A stretch of DNA of 64,000 bases from Pseudomonas hamedanensis (GCF_014268595.2 NZ_CP077091.1:5376001-5440000), one strand, 5' to 3'; shown: positions 14,817 to 23,120, numbered from the stretch's first letter. A program made the numbers and translations. Notes: generated by a model from the sequence alone, not told the origin.

Positions 14817-17228
14817 ATGAGCACCGAAAGTGCTTCGAGTCGGGGCCGTCTGCTACCGGGCCTGCTCGGCATCCTGCTGTTACTGATGGGCCTGGCCATG
14901 CTGGCCGGGGGAATCAAGCTGAGCACGCTCGGCGGTTCGCTGTACTACCTGCTGGCCGGTATCGGCATCGCCCTGACCGGCATTCTGCTGCTGATGCGCC
15001 GACGCGCGGCGCTGGGCCTGTACGCCATCGTACTGTTTGCCAGCACCGTGTGGGCGTTGTGGGAAGTCGGCCTGGACTGGTGGCAACTGGTGCCGCGTCT
15101 GGCGCTGTGGTTTGTCCTCGGCTTCGTGATGCTGCTGCCGTGGTTCCGTCGTCCGCTGCTGCTCAACGGCCCGGCGAAAATCGGCACCGGCGGTTTGACC
15201 GTCGCCGTGATCCTGGCCGGCGTGACCGCGTTGGCCAGCCTGTTCACCCACCCGGGCGAAACCTTCGGCGAACTGGGCCGCGACACCGCAGACATGACCA
15301 GCACCGCGCCGGCCATGCCCGATGGCGACTGGCAGGCTTACGGTCGCACCGAATTCGGTGACCGTTACTCGCCGCTCAAGCAGATCACCCCGCAGAACGT
15401 CGGCAAGCTGCAAGAAGCCTGGCGCATCCAGACTGGAGACCTGCCGACCGCGGATGACCCGGTCGAGCTGACCAACGAAAACACCCCGCTCAAAGCCAAC
15501 GGCATGGTCTACGCCTGCACCGCGCACAGCAAAGTGCTGGCACTGGACCCGGACACCGGCAAAGAACTGTGGCGCTTCGACCCGCAGATCAAGAGCCCGG
15601 TCGGCTTCAAGGGCTTTGCCCACATGACGTGCCGTGGTGTGTCGTACTACGACGAAGCGGCTTATGCCAAGTCTGAAAACGCCGGCTCTGCAGTGATTTC
15701 CGAAGCGGGTAAAGCCGTTGCTCAGGCCTGCCCGCGTCGTCTGTACCTGCCCACCGCTGATGCCCGCCTGATTGCACTGAATGCCGACACCGGCAAAATC
15801 TGCGAAGGCTTCGGCAACAACGGCGTGGTCGACCTGACCCAGGGCATCGGCCCGTTCACCGCCGGCGGCTACTACTCCACTTCGCCCGCGGCGATTACCC
15901 GTGATCTGGTGATCATGGGCGGTCACGTCACCGACAACGAATCGACCAACGAGCCATCGGGCGTGATCCGCGCGTTCGACGTGCGCGACGGTCACCTGGT
16001 CTGGAACTGGGACAGCGACAAGCCAGACGCCACCGAGCCTCTGGCCCCGGGCGAAACCTACAGCCGCAACTCGGCGAACATGTGGTCGCTGGCCAGCGTC
16101 GACGAAAAACTCGGCATGGTTTACCTACCATTGGGCAACCAGACCCCGGACCAGTGGGGCGGCAACCGCACCCCGGGCGCCGAGAAATTCAGCGCCGGTA
16201 TCGTCGCGCTGGACCTGGCCACCGGTAAAGTGCGCTGGAACTACCAGTTCACCCACCACGACCTGTGGGACATGGACGTAGGCAGCCAGCCAACCTTGCT
16301 CGACATGAAAACCGCCGACGGCGTGAAACCTGCGCTGATCGCTCCGACCAAGCAGGGCAGCCTCTACGTTCTCGACCGTCGTGACGGCACGCCGATCATC
16401 CCGATCAAGGAGATCCCGGTTCCGCAAGGCGCCGTGAAAGGCGACCACACCGCCCCGACCCAGGCCCGTTCGGACCTCAACCTGCTGGCCCCGGAACTGA
16501 CCGAAAAAGCCATGTGGGGCGCGAGCCCGTTCGACCAGATGCTGTGCCGCATCCAGTTCAAGGAACTGCGTTATGAGGGCCAGTACACCCCGCCATCGGA
16601 ACAGGGCAGCCTGATCTACCCGGGCAACGTCGGCGTGTTCAACTGGGGCGGCGTCTCGGTCGACCCGGTTCGCCAGATGCTGTTCACCAGCCCGAACTAC
16701 ATGGCCTTCGTGTCGAAAATGGTGCCGCGCGCCGAAGTCGCCGCCGACAGCAAGCGCGAAAGCGAAACCGCTGGCGTGCAGCCCAACACAGGCGCGCCAT
16801 ACGCGGTAATCATGCACCCGTTCATGTCGCCTCTCGGCGTACCGTGCCAGGCCCCGGCCTGGGGCTACGTCGCCGGCATCGACCTGACCACCGGCAAAGT
16901 CGTGTGGAAACGCAAGAACGGCACCAGCCGCGACAGCTCGCCGATCCCGATCGGCTTCACCCTGGGCGTGCCGAGCATGGGCGGCTCGATCGTCACCGCC
17001 GGCGGCGTCGCCTTCCTCAGCGGCACCCTCGACCAGTACCTGCGCGCCTATGACGTGAATACCGGTAAAGAACTGTGGAAATCGCGTCTGCCAGCAGGTG
17101 GCCAGGCCACCCCGATGACCTACACCGGCAAGGACGGCAAGCAATACGTGCTGCTCGTTGTCGGCGGCCACGGCTCGCTGGGCACCAAGATGGGTGACTA
17201 CATCATTGCGTACAAACTGCCGGAATAA
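14817..17228 (+). CDS. gcd: Membrane-bound PQQ-dependent glucose dehydrogenase
   Basis: An 803-residue protein. Residues about 10-150 hold five transmembrane segments (L-L-P-G-L-L-G-I-L-L-L-L-M-G, and so on) that anchor it and bind ubiquinone. The rest is a periplasmic PQQ beta-propeller with W-Q-A-Y-G-R-T, R-Y-S-P-L-K-Q-I-T-P-Q-N-V, the paired W-R-x-Q-T-G-D, and tryptophan-docking repeats (G-K-E-L-W-R-F-D and G-K-V-R-W-N-Y). It oxidises glucose to gluconolactone and feeds electrons to the respiratory chain. ATG 14817 has CGGAG nine bases upstream; the open frame from 14622 runs through a REPIN and is not coding. A strong terminator follows at 17247. Confidence 0.96.
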   Translation: MSTESASSRGRLLPGLLGILLLLMGLAMLAGGIKLSTLGGSLYYLLAGIGIALTGILLLMRRRAALGLYAIVLFASTVWALWEVGLDWWQLVPRLALWFVLGFVMLLPWFRRPLLLNGPAKIGTGGLTVAVILAGVTALASLFTHPGETFGELGRDTADMTSTAPAMPDGDWQAYGRTEFGDRYSPLKQITPQNVGKLQEAWRIQTGDLPTADDPVELTNENTPLKANGMVYACTAHSKVLALDPDTGKELWRFDPQIKSPVGFKGFAHMTCRGVSYYDEAAYAKSENAGSAVISEAGKAVAQACPRRLYLPTADARLIALNADTGKICEGFGNNGVVDLTQGIGPFTAGGYYSTSPAAITRDLVIMGGHVTDNESTNEPSGVIRAFDVRDGHLVWNWDSDKPDATEPLAPGETYSRNSANMWSLASVDEKLGMVYLPLGNQTPDQWGGNRTPGAEKFSAGIVALDLATGKVRWNYQFTHHDLWDMDVGSQPTLLDMKTADGVKPALIAPTKQGSLYVLDRRDGTPIIPIKEIPVPQGAVKGDHTAPTQARSDLNLLAPELTEKAMWGASPFDQMLCRIQFKELRYEGQYTPPSEQGSLIYPGNVGVFNWGGVSVDPVRQMLFTSPNYMAFVSKMVPRAEVAADSKRESETAGVQPNTGAPYAVIMHPFMSPLGVPCQAPAWGYVAGIDLTTGKVVWKRKNGTSRDSSPIPIGFTLGVPSMGGSIVTAGGVAFLSGTLDQYLRAYDVNTGKELWKSRLPAGGQATPMTYTGKDGKQYVLLVVGGHGSLGTKMGDYIIAYKLPE

Positions 17229-17246
17229 GCGTTAGCTGCTGGTAAT

Positions 17247-17287
17247 GAAAAGGCGATGTCCCGCAGGGGGCATCGCCTTTTTTTGTG
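17247..17287 (+). terminator. Intrinsic terminator of gcd
   Basis: AAAGGCGATG and CATCGCCTTT arms around a short C/G-rich core, followed by a run of T (about 17278-17284). A standard rho-independent terminator 20 bp after the gcd stop. Confidence 0.9.
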
Positions 17288-17316
17288 AGCCTGATTTTCA
17301 CGCTGAACTCAAGCCC

Positions 17317-17402
17317 TGTGGGAGCGAGCTTGCTCGCGAAGGCGTCGGAACATCCAATATTGAGCGGGACTGACACAGCGCCTTCGCGAGCAGGGCCACC
17401 CA
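17317..17402. repeat. REPIN downstream of gcd
   Basis: TGTGGGAGCGAGCTTGCTCG and an inverse unit ending GCGAGCAGGGCCACCCA; the second unit is partly degenerate. Confidence 0.85.
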
Positions 17403-17464
17403 TACCCTGATCAACCCTGCCCCCGCCATATAACCCATATCAACAGGTTCCATCGCGAACAAGT

Positions 17465-17520
17465 ATAAAAACCTGTCAGATATGACAGTTCACCGCTTTG
17501 AGCGCCCCCCGCAGACTTCC
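17465..17520 (+). promoter_or_regulatory. Conserved leader block shared with the 22003 gene; CTGT-N8-ACAG palindrome
   Basis: ATAAAAACCTGTCA begins at 17465, CAGT at offset 21 and ACTTCC at offset 50. The same elements occur with identical spacing from 21916 upstream of another unknown small gene. Here the first part forms the palindrome CTGTCA-GATA-TGACAG (17473-17488), which formally fits the LexA pattern CTGT-N8-ACAG. The copy at 21916 does not keep the right half. Confidence 0.55.
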
Positions 17521-17554
17521 TGGTCTTAAGACATCAGTCACAAGGAGCCTCCCA

Positions 17555-18007
17555 ATGACAAATCCAAACGCATCCCCGGCAGTCTGGGTAGGAGGTACGC
17601 TTAACGTTGCTGTAAAAGGCATCATTGGCGGCACGTCGGTCGATCTGGCAAGCTTTCTGACGAGCAGAATTTCGGCATCTTTCAACCCGCTTGGCGGTTA
17701 CAGTTTCACTTTCGAAGATAACCACGGTTCATCGAGCGAACGAAAACTCTCTATCTCGCTTCGCACCCTGCTGGATCCATCAATCTCTGGCTACTTAGAA
17801 TATGTTGTTACCGAACGGGGTGCCCAGCCTTATGACTACGAAGTGACATCCCGTTCCAGCGTTGCCGTAACTCAACTCAATCCCAGCCTGTATCGCTACT
17901 CCCTCGATAACTTTCAACTTTCCGGCAAGGCACGCCACGGTGATGAAACACGTGAACTCACCGGCGGCGGATGGTTTCTTGTCCGAGAGCTGACTTACCC
18001 CCTCTAG
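17555..18007 (+). CDS. Hypothetical protein, 150 residues
   Basis: I do not recognise this family. ATG 17555 has a good AAGGAG site nine bases upstream. The product (starting M-T-N-P-N-A-S-P-A-V-W-V-G-G) has no signal peptide, membrane segment or cysteine, and its alternating pattern of polar and hydrophobic residues predicts mostly beta strands (Y-S-F-T-F-E-D-N, Y-E-V-T-S-R-S-S-V-A-V). The gene is isolated, and its base composition is slightly AT-richer than the adjoining gcd. Its leader is shared with the small gene at 22003 on the other side of lon, which suggests both are expressed under the same condition. A soluble beta-sandwich or calycin-like fold is a guess. Confidence 0.7.
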   Translation: MTNPNASPAVWVGGTLNVAVKGIIGGTSVDLASFLTSRISASFNPLGGYSFTFEDNHGSSSERKLSISLRTLLDPSISGYLEYVVTERGAQPYDYEVTSRSSVAVTQLNPSLYRYSLDNFQLSGKARHGDETRELTGGGWFLVRELTYPL

Positions 18008-18361
18008 CAAGCAGGTCAGGTTCAGTCATTGGGTTATTTTCGGACTGTGGGAAAAGTGCTTGTCCTACAGATCTGGTGGTTGCGCGGAGTTTTCCGACAG
18101 GTCGCGTCGGTTGTGCTTGGGAAATGCGCTGGATAGGCTCGTAGGGTCGCTGCCAATTCAGCGACCGGGCGTCGCGGCCCGGGTTATGAGGCATAATCGC
18201 CGCCACCGAACAGCTGCTTGCAGTTATTCATGGTGGCTGTACGCGGGATACCTTCGGGTATGCCGAATGCCTCAGGTCGGTCCGCGAACCTGCGTACAGC
18301 TGCCACCCTCAGATTGCGTCGCGGCAATTTTGAGAAGTGGCCCCTAACCTGAGGCGTCACT
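18008..18361 (+). ncRNA. Structured leader candidate upstream of DUF6124 gene
   Basis: A 354-bp stretch without a gene. It holds a chain of strong local structures: GGTCGCTG/CAGCGACC (18145-18166, 6-base loop), CCGGGC/GCCCGG (18165-18182, competing with the first), and a long-range stem GTGGC-TGTACGC / GCGTACA-GCT-GCCAC (18233-18306). The long stem encloses a GGGATACC-TTCG-GGTATGCC hairpin. It ends 55 bp before a start codon with GAGG. I believe similar blocks precede related small genes in other pseudomonads, but that is from memory. A cis-acting or small RNA is the most economical reading. Confidence 0.5.
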
Positions 18362-18736
18362 ATGTTCAAACCAACACCCAATCCACCCGAAACCGAAAGC
18401 ACTTCCCCGTATCAATCCCCCGAATCCAAAAAACTTCACGAAGCCGCCGAGCGCGCGCTGGACCACTACCTGAAGCCACCCGCCAGCCCTGACAAATCCC
18501 ACAAACCCAGCACCATGTTCCAGGTCACCCCGGATCAGGACAACGAAAGCCTGCTGGCCCATGCGTGCGAATCCCTCGCGTCGGCGAGTGTGATGGCCAG
18601 TGACATTGCCGCCTATGTGGACAGCCCTCAGCGGCATACCGTTCTGGCAATCCAGCAAGTGATCATGCTGGCCGAACTGGCGGTGAATCGCGTGCTGGAC
18701 AACTACGAAATCCCCCAATCCACGGCACACAGCTAA
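18362..18736 (+). CDS. DUF6124-family small protein
   Basis: A 124-residue soluble protein. The first 55 residues are Pro/Ser/Lys-rich and probably disordered (N-P-P-E-T-E-S-T-S-P). The C-terminal part is a helical domain (E-S-L-L-A-H-A-C-E-S-L-A-S-A-S-V-M-A-S-D and V-I-M-L-A-E-L-A-V-N-R-V-L-D). This is the plan of the DUF6124/DUF3077-like proteins common in Pseudomonas, which have no known function. The start at 18362 has GAGG ten bases upstream. The gene stands alone behind a strongly structured leader and is followed by a REPIN. Confidence 0.75.
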   Translation: MFKPTPNPPETESTSPYQSPESKKLHEAAERALDHYLKPPASPDKSHKPSTMFQVTPDQDNESLLAHACESLASASVMASDIAAYVDSPQRHTVLAIQQVIMLAELAVNRVLDNYEIPQSTAHS

Positions 18737-18741
18737 ATCCC

Positions 18742-18831
18742 TGTGGGAGCGAGCCTGCTCGCGAAGGCGTCGGCACATTCAGTCGTTATGGTGCCTGATA
18801 CACCGCATTCGCGAGCAGGCTCACTCCTACA
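18742..18831. repeat. REPIN downstream of DUF6124 gene
   Basis: TGTGGGAGCGAGCCTGCTCG paired with the inverse GCGAGCAGGCTCACTCCTAC, separated by about 45 bp. A further single REP unit follows at about 18877-18901. Confidence 0.88.
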
Positions 18832-18945
18832 GTTGAATCGGGTACATCAGCGAGGACAGGTCGGCTGGCAGGCCGCCATCGCGAGCAGGCTCACTCCCAC
18901 AGAAAAGCCAAAGCAAAAGCAAAGCAGCGCAGCTGCCCGCGGCGA

Positions 18946-19245
18946 AGCCGCCCCACTCAACAATGAGCGCAAGCTCGAGTACCGCTCTTGATCTTGATCC
19001 ACGGGCGACGTCGGAAGGCTGAGTGGAGGGATTGATCCGGGCGTGGGAGCGCAGCGACCGTTTGGCGCAGCCAAACACAGCGGAAGGAGGTGCAGCGAAG
19101 CAAACCGGAAACGCTGCGCCCGGATCAATCCCGCAGCGAAGGAACCCGAGCCTGCGAGGGCCGAACGCAGGAGCAAGCCTTTTCGGTTACCTTTTCGGCG
19201 TCTGGAAAAGGTGACCCGCCGTAAGGGCGGAACCGTAATCAGCAA
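18946..19245. repeat. Large intergenic repeat with nested hairpins
   Basis: A perfect 16-bp inverted repeat, GGGATTGATCCGGGCG (19028-19043) and CGCCCGGATCAATCCC (19117-19132), encloses GCAGCG / CGCTGC and TTTGGC-GCA-GCCAAA sub-arms. A second hairpin follows (GGTTACCTTTTC / GAAAAGGTGACC, about 19185-19212), then CCGCC-GTAA-GGGCGG. From memory this long element recurs in many P. fluorescens-group intergenic regions; it has no transposase. Confidence 0.7.
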
Positions 19246-19418
19246 CACCCACAGAAACGGATATACACCCAAACCACCCAAGGCATGGCCGGCCCAAAGG
19301 CCGCCAAGGTCAAAAAACTGTCCATCCCCTGAACACACAAGCAGAAACACTCCCGCCCCATTGAAACCACCCCACCCCTGCCCCATCTAAGACCCATACC
19401 CCATTGCGCAGGTGCCCC

Positions 19419-21833
19419 ATGACCGACCAGCAAGATCGCCCGGACAACCACGACGACTACGAAACCGACCACATCGAACACACCTCCTCGGGCACCGGCC
19501 TGGCGCTGCCCGGGCAAAACCTGCCGGACAAGGTCTACATCATCCCGATCCACAACCGCCCGTTCTTCCCGGCGCAGGTCCTGCCGGTCATCGTCAACGA
19601 AGAACCGTGGGCCGAAACCCTCGAACTGGTCAGCAAATCCGAACACCACTCCCTGGCCCTGTTCTTCATGGACACACCCCAGGAAGACCCGCGCCACTTC
19701 GACACCGGCGCCCTCCCCGAATACGGCACGCTGGTCAAAGTCCACCACGCCAGCCGCGAGAACGGCAAACTGCAATTCGTCGCCCAGGGCCTGAGCCGAG
19801 TACGCATCAAGACCTGGCTCAAGCACCACCGCCCACCGTATCTGGTCGAAGTCGAATACCCGCACCAGCCCACCGAGCCGACCGACGAGGTCAAGGCCTA
19901 CGGCATGGCGCTGATCAACGCGATCAAGGAACTGCTACCGCTCAACCCGCTGTACAGCGAAGAGCTGAAGAACTACCTCAACCGCTTCAGCCCCAACGAC
20001 CCGTCGCCGCTGACCGATTTCGCCGCCGCCCTGACCTCTGCCACCGGTCCCGAGTTGCAGGAAGTGCTCGACTGCGTGCCGATGCTCAAGCGCATGGAAA
20101 AAGTCTTGCCGATGCTGCGCAAAGAAGTCGAAGTCGCGCGCCTGCAAAAAGAGATTTCGGCCGAAGTTAACCGCAAGATCGGCGAGCATCAGCGCGAGTT
20201 CTTCCTCAAAGAACAACTCAAGGTCATCCAGCAGGAACTCGGCCTGACCAAGGACGACCGCAGCGCCGACCTCGAGCAATTCCAGCAGCGCCTGGAAGGC
20301 AAAGTGCTGCCGGCGCAGGTGCAGAAACGCCTCGAAGAAGAAACCCACAAACTGTCGATTCTCGAAACCGGTTCGCCAGAGTACGCGGTGACGCGCAACT
20401 ATCTGGACTGGGCCACCTCGGTGCCGTGGGGCGTGTACGGCGAGGACAAACTCGACCTCAAGCACGCGCGCAAAATCCTCGACAAGCACCACGCAGGCCT
20501 GGACGACATCAAGGATCGCATCCTCGAATTCCTCGCCGTCGGTGCCTATAAAGGCGAAATCAGCGGTTCCATCGTGCTGCTGGTCGGACCGCCGGGCGTG
20601 GGCAAGACCAGCGTCGGCAAATCCATCGCCGAATCCCTCGGCCGACCGTTCTACCGCTTCAGCCTCGGCGGCATGCGCGACGAAGCCGAGATCAAGGGCC
20701 ACCGTCGCACCTACATCGGCGCACAGCCGGGCAAACTGGTGCAGGCGCTCAAAGACGTCGAAGTGATGAACCCGGTGATCATGCTCGACGAGATCGACAA
20801 GATGGGCCAGAGCTATCAGGGCGACCCGGCCTCGGCGCTGCTGGAAACCCTCGATCCGGAACAGAACGTCGAATTCCTCGACCACTACCTCGACCTGCGC
20901 ATGGACCTGTCGAAAGTCCTGTTCGTCTGCACCGCCAACACCCTCGATTCGATCCCCGGACCGTTGCTCGACCGCATGGAAGTGATTCGTCTGTCGGGCT
21001 ATATCACCGAAGAAAAAGTCGCCATCGCCAAGCGTCACCTCTGGCCGAAAATGCTGGAAAAGGCCGGCGTGTCCAAGGGCAGCCTGAGCATCAGCGACAC
21101 CGCGCTCAAAGCCTTGATCGACGGTTACGCCCGTGAAGCCGGGGTGCGCCAGCTGGAAAAGCAGATGGGCAAACTGGTGCGCAAAGCGGTGATGAAACTG
21201 ATAGACGACCCGAAAGCAGTAATCAAGCTCGGGCCGAAAGACCTTGAAGCCTCGCTGGGCCACCCGGTGTTTCGCAACGAACAGGTGCTGTCCGGCACCG
21301 GCGTGATTACCGGTCTGGCCTGGACCAGCATGGGCGGCGCGACGTTACCGATCGAAGCCACCCGCATTCACGCGCTCAACCGTGGGTTCAAGCTCACCGG
21401 GCAATTGGGCGATGTGATGAAAGAGTCTGCGGAAATCGCCTACAGCTACGTCAGTTCGCACCTGAAGCAGTTCGGCGGTGATGCGAAGTTCTTCGACGAA
21501 GCCTTCGTCCACCTGCATGTGCCGGAAGGCGCAACACCCAAGGACGGCCCGAGCGCCGGCGTGACCATGGCCAGTGCCTTGCTGTCTCTGGCGCGTAACC
21601 AGCCACCGAAAAAAGGCGTGGCGATGACCGGCGAACTGACACTGACCGGGCATGTGCTGCCGATTGGCGGGGTGCGCGAGAAAGTGATCGCGGCGCGGCG
21701 GCAGAAGATTTTCGAGCTGATTCTGCCGGAGCCGAACCGGGGTAATTTTGAAGAGTTGCCGGATTATCTGAAGGAAGGGATTACCGTGCACTTCGCGAAG
21801 AAGTTTGCGGACGTGGCGAAAATCTTGTTCTAA
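19419..21833 (+). CDS. lon: ATP-dependent Lon-family protease (second Lon type)
   Basis: An 804-residue cytoplasmic serine protease. It has the N-terminal substrate-binding LAN domain (residues about 40-230), coiled coil, AAA+ module with Walker A G-P-P-G-V-G-K-T (about 390) and Walker B V-I-M-L-D-E-I-D-K, and a C-terminal protease domain. The catalytic serine lies in K-D-G-P-S-A-G-V-T and the lysine in G-G-V-R-E-K-V-I-A-A. It degrades misfolded and regulatory proteins. ATG 19419 (AGGTG upstream) is preferred to 19404. The neighbours are not clpX or hupB, so this is the extra Lon of pseudomonads, probably the PA0779/AsrA type, rather than the canonical copy. That sub-assignment is inference. 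Confidence 0.93.
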   Translation: MTDQQDRPDNHDDYETDHIEHTSSGTGLALPGQNLPDKVYIIPIHNRPFFPAQVLPVIVNEEPWAETLELVSKSEHHSLALFFMDTPQEDPRHFDTGALPEYGTLVKVHHASRENGKLQFVAQGLSRVRIKTWLKHHRPPYLVEVEYPHQPTEPTDEVKAYGMALINAIKELLPLNPLYSEELKNYLNRFSPNDPSPLTDFAAALTSATGPELQEVLDCVPMLKRMEKVLPMLRKEVEVARLQKEISAEVNRKIGEHQREFFLKEQLKVIQQELGLTKDDRSADLEQFQQRLEGKVLPAQVQKRLEEETHKLSILETGSPEYAVTRNYLDWATSVPWGVYGEDKLDLKHARKILDKHHAGLDDIKDRILEFLAVGAYKGEISGSIVLLVGPPGVGKTSVGKSIAESLGRPFYRFSLGGMRDEAEIKGHRRTYIGAQPGKLVQALKDVEVMNPVIMLDEIDKMGQSYQGDPASALLETLDPEQNVEFLDHYLDLRMDLSKVLFVCTANTLDSIPGPLLDRMEVIRLSGYITEEKVAIAKRHLWPKMLEKAGVSKGSLSISDTALKALIDGYAREAGVRQLEKQMGKLVRKAVMKLIDDPKAVIKLGPKDLEASLGHPVFRNEQVLSGTGVITGLAWTSMGGATLPIEATRIHALNRGFKLTGQLGDVMKESAEIAYSYVSSHLKQFGGDAKFFDEAFVHLHVPEGATPKDGPSAGVTMASALLSLARNQPPKKGVAMTGELTLTGHVLPIGGVREKVIAARRQKIFELILPEPNRGNFEELPDYLKEGITVHFAKKFADVAKILF

Positions 21834-21842
21834 CCCGATGCA

Positions 21843-21874
21843 AACAGGGCATCGCCTCTTGGCAATGCCCTGTT
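21843..21874 (+). terminator. Hairpin terminator candidate after lon
   Basis: AACAGGGCAT and ATGCCCTGTT arms with a 12-base loop, 10 bp after the lon stop. The following bases (ATCTCTATAA) are only moderately T-rich, so termination may be partial. Confidence 0.6.
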
Positions 21875-21915
21875 ATCTCTATAACCAGATGCGACAAAAC
21901 CTATCGCAAAAAACA

Positions 21916-21971
21916 ATAAAAACCTGTCAAGTCTACCAGTGGCGCCTCGTCAGACCGCCCCTCAAACTTCC
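21916..21971 (+). promoter_or_regulatory. Conserved leader block shared with the 17555 gene
   Basis: ATAAAAACCTGTCA at 21916-21929, CAGT at offset 21 and ACTTCC at offset 50 reproduce the spacing seen from 17465. The ATG follows 87 bases after the block start, against 90 bases in the other copy. The right half of the CTGTCA palindrome is not kept (CTACCAG). Confidence 0.55.
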
Positions 21972-22002
21972 CTCTCGAAGCGACTCATTGAGGGAACTCA
22001 TT

Positions 22003-22446
22003 ATGCCAAGGCGATCGCGTCTTCCCGGTAATTTCAGAGCAACTAAAAAGGGCGTACTGCTCTTCGAGGTCGACCGTATAGAAGTGACGAATGGCCAGTA
22101 CATAACCATCGAAGGCTCTAAAGAAGGGGGGTTTCCGAATCAACACGCAATCCGCCTTACCATTGACTCGTTAACGCCTAACGGCGATCACGTGTTCGAG
22201 AAAGGTAAGTATTTACAACAAGTGTTCTACCTCAACATAGGTGGAACCCAGTACGCCCAGCAGGGAACTTTCACTTCCTACCTGGACATCCTTAACAGGA
22301 AATATCGAATTAACTGTGATCTTGATTTTCCTGGCCATACTGATCCTATAAAGATCGAACTCGACGTTAGCGGACCTGCTCGGACTTGGTCACAATTTGT
22401 CTCATCAGTTATGCTCGCCGTTCGTCGTTACCGCCGGAGCTGCTGA
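22003..22446 (+). CDS. Hypothetical protein, 147 residues
   Basis: I do not recognise this protein. ATG 22003 has TGAGGGAA upstream; the frame open from 21805 includes the end of lon and is not coding there. The product is basic at both ends (M-P-R-R-S-R-L-P-G and R-R-Y-R-R-S-C) and beta-rich in the middle (Y-I-T-I-E-G, A-I-R-L-T-I-D-S-L, Q-V-F-Y-L-N-I-G-G), with no signal peptide. Its coding sequence is visibly AT-richer than lon or cmoA, a sign of recent acquisition. It lies 4 bp ahead of the I42 lipoprotein gene, so the two probably form one transcript, and it shares its leader with the gene at 17555. Confidence 0.68.
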   Translation: MPRRSRLPGNFRATKKGVLLFEVDRIEVTNGQYITIEGSKEGGFPNQHAIRLTIDSLTPNGDHVFEKGKYLQQVFYLNIGGTQYAQQGTFTSYLDILNRKYRINCDLDFPGHTDPIKIELDVSGPARTWSQFVSSVMLAVRRYRRSC

Positions 22447-22450
22447 TCTT

Positions 22451-22843
22451 ATGTCCCCCACTCGCCTGTTTCTCCCCCTCGCCCTTTCCTTGCTGGCCGC
22501 CTGCGCCACGCAACCGAAACACAACGTGACCGTGGAAAAACAAAGCGAATGCCCCGTGCGGCTCAGCACCGGGCAAAACCTGATCATTACGCTGCCGAGC
22601 AACCCGACCACCGGCTACCGCTGGGCGATTCAGGATTCGGCGGGCGGCGTGTTGCGCACGCTCAGTCCCGAGGTTTACAGCAATCCGGAAGATGCCGGCG
22701 TGGTCGGTGCGGCGGGCGTTTCGACCTGGCGCTTCCAGGCCTTCGCGGCCGGCACCGGGCGTTTGCGCCTGACCTCGCAACAACCGTGGGCACCGGAAGT
22801 GCTGCCAGTGGAAACCTTTGACTGCGCCATCTCGGTAAATTGA
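22451..22843 (+). CDS. Lipoprotein protease inhibitor, I42 (chagasin) family
   Basis: A 130-residue lipoprotein: signal [13 protein letters not shown] with lipobox L-A-A-C at about residue 18. The mature domain carries the chagasin loops N-P-T-T-G-Y-R-W (about residue 56), a G-V-V-G-A-A-G-like loop, and Q-P-W near the C-terminus in place of R-P-W/F. Family members inhibit papain-like cysteine peptidases. Here it would sit in the periplasm or outer membrane and could guard against host, protozoan or its own peptidases; the target is unknown. ATG 22451 begins the signal peptide. It follows the unknown gene at 22003 after 4 bp. Confidence 0.85.
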   Translation: MSPTRLFLPLALSLLAACATQPKHNVTVEKQSECPVRLSTGQNLIITLPSNPTTGYRWAIQDSAGGVLRTLSPEVYSNPEDAGVVGAAGVSTWRFQAFAAGTGRLRLTSQQPWAPEVLPVETFDCAISVN

Positions 22844-22880
22844 TTGCCTCAGCGCTCTTCCAGACCCAGCGCTGACCTTT

Positions 22881-23013
22881 TGTGGCGAGGGAGCTTGCTC
22901 CCGCTCGGCTGCGCAGCAGCCGCAGAACCGGTGTTTGAAGGGGCCCTGCAGTACCGCGTGCACCGCGTTCAGGGTCGCTTCGCAACCCAGCGGGAGCAAG
23001 CTCCCTCGCCACA
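22881..23013. repeat. Long inverted repeat (TGTGGCGAGGG type REPIN)
   Basis: TGTGGCGAGGGAGCTTGCTC and its inverse GAGCAAGCTCCCTCGCCACA are separated by about 95 bp containing GCTGCGCAGCAGC. This is a different REP class from the GCTCGCGA units nearby; the same class appears at 50307-50440. Confidence 0.85.
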
Positions 23014-23120
23014 CAGGCGCATCTCACGTTTCGCACGGGTGCTTTATCAGACAACCCAAGCATCCGCGCCCCACTTTGGCTAAAATGCCGGCCTTTTCCA
23101 CCGACACCGCCGGAACCGCC

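Larger units (their letters stand above)
18737..19418. other. 682-bp intergenic stretch made of repeats
   Basis: Contains a REPIN (18742-18831), a half REP (about 18877-18901) and a large GC-rich repeat with hairpins (about 18946-19245), then about 170 bp of plain sequence before lon. Reading frames across it are by-products of the repeats and I do not call genes. No clear heat-shock promoter for lon was identified by eye. Confidence 0.7.

Noticed and set aside
17473..17488. A true LexA box upstream of the 17555 gene
   Set aside because: The CTGT-N8-ACAG pattern fits formally, but the inner bases are not the usual AT run and the sister leader at 21916 lacks the right half; kept only as a possibility within the shared-leader finding.
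18847..19386. Minus-strand frame of about 180 codons between the DUF6124 gene and lon
   Set aside because: It lies wholly in the large intergenic repeat and REP units; no family features.
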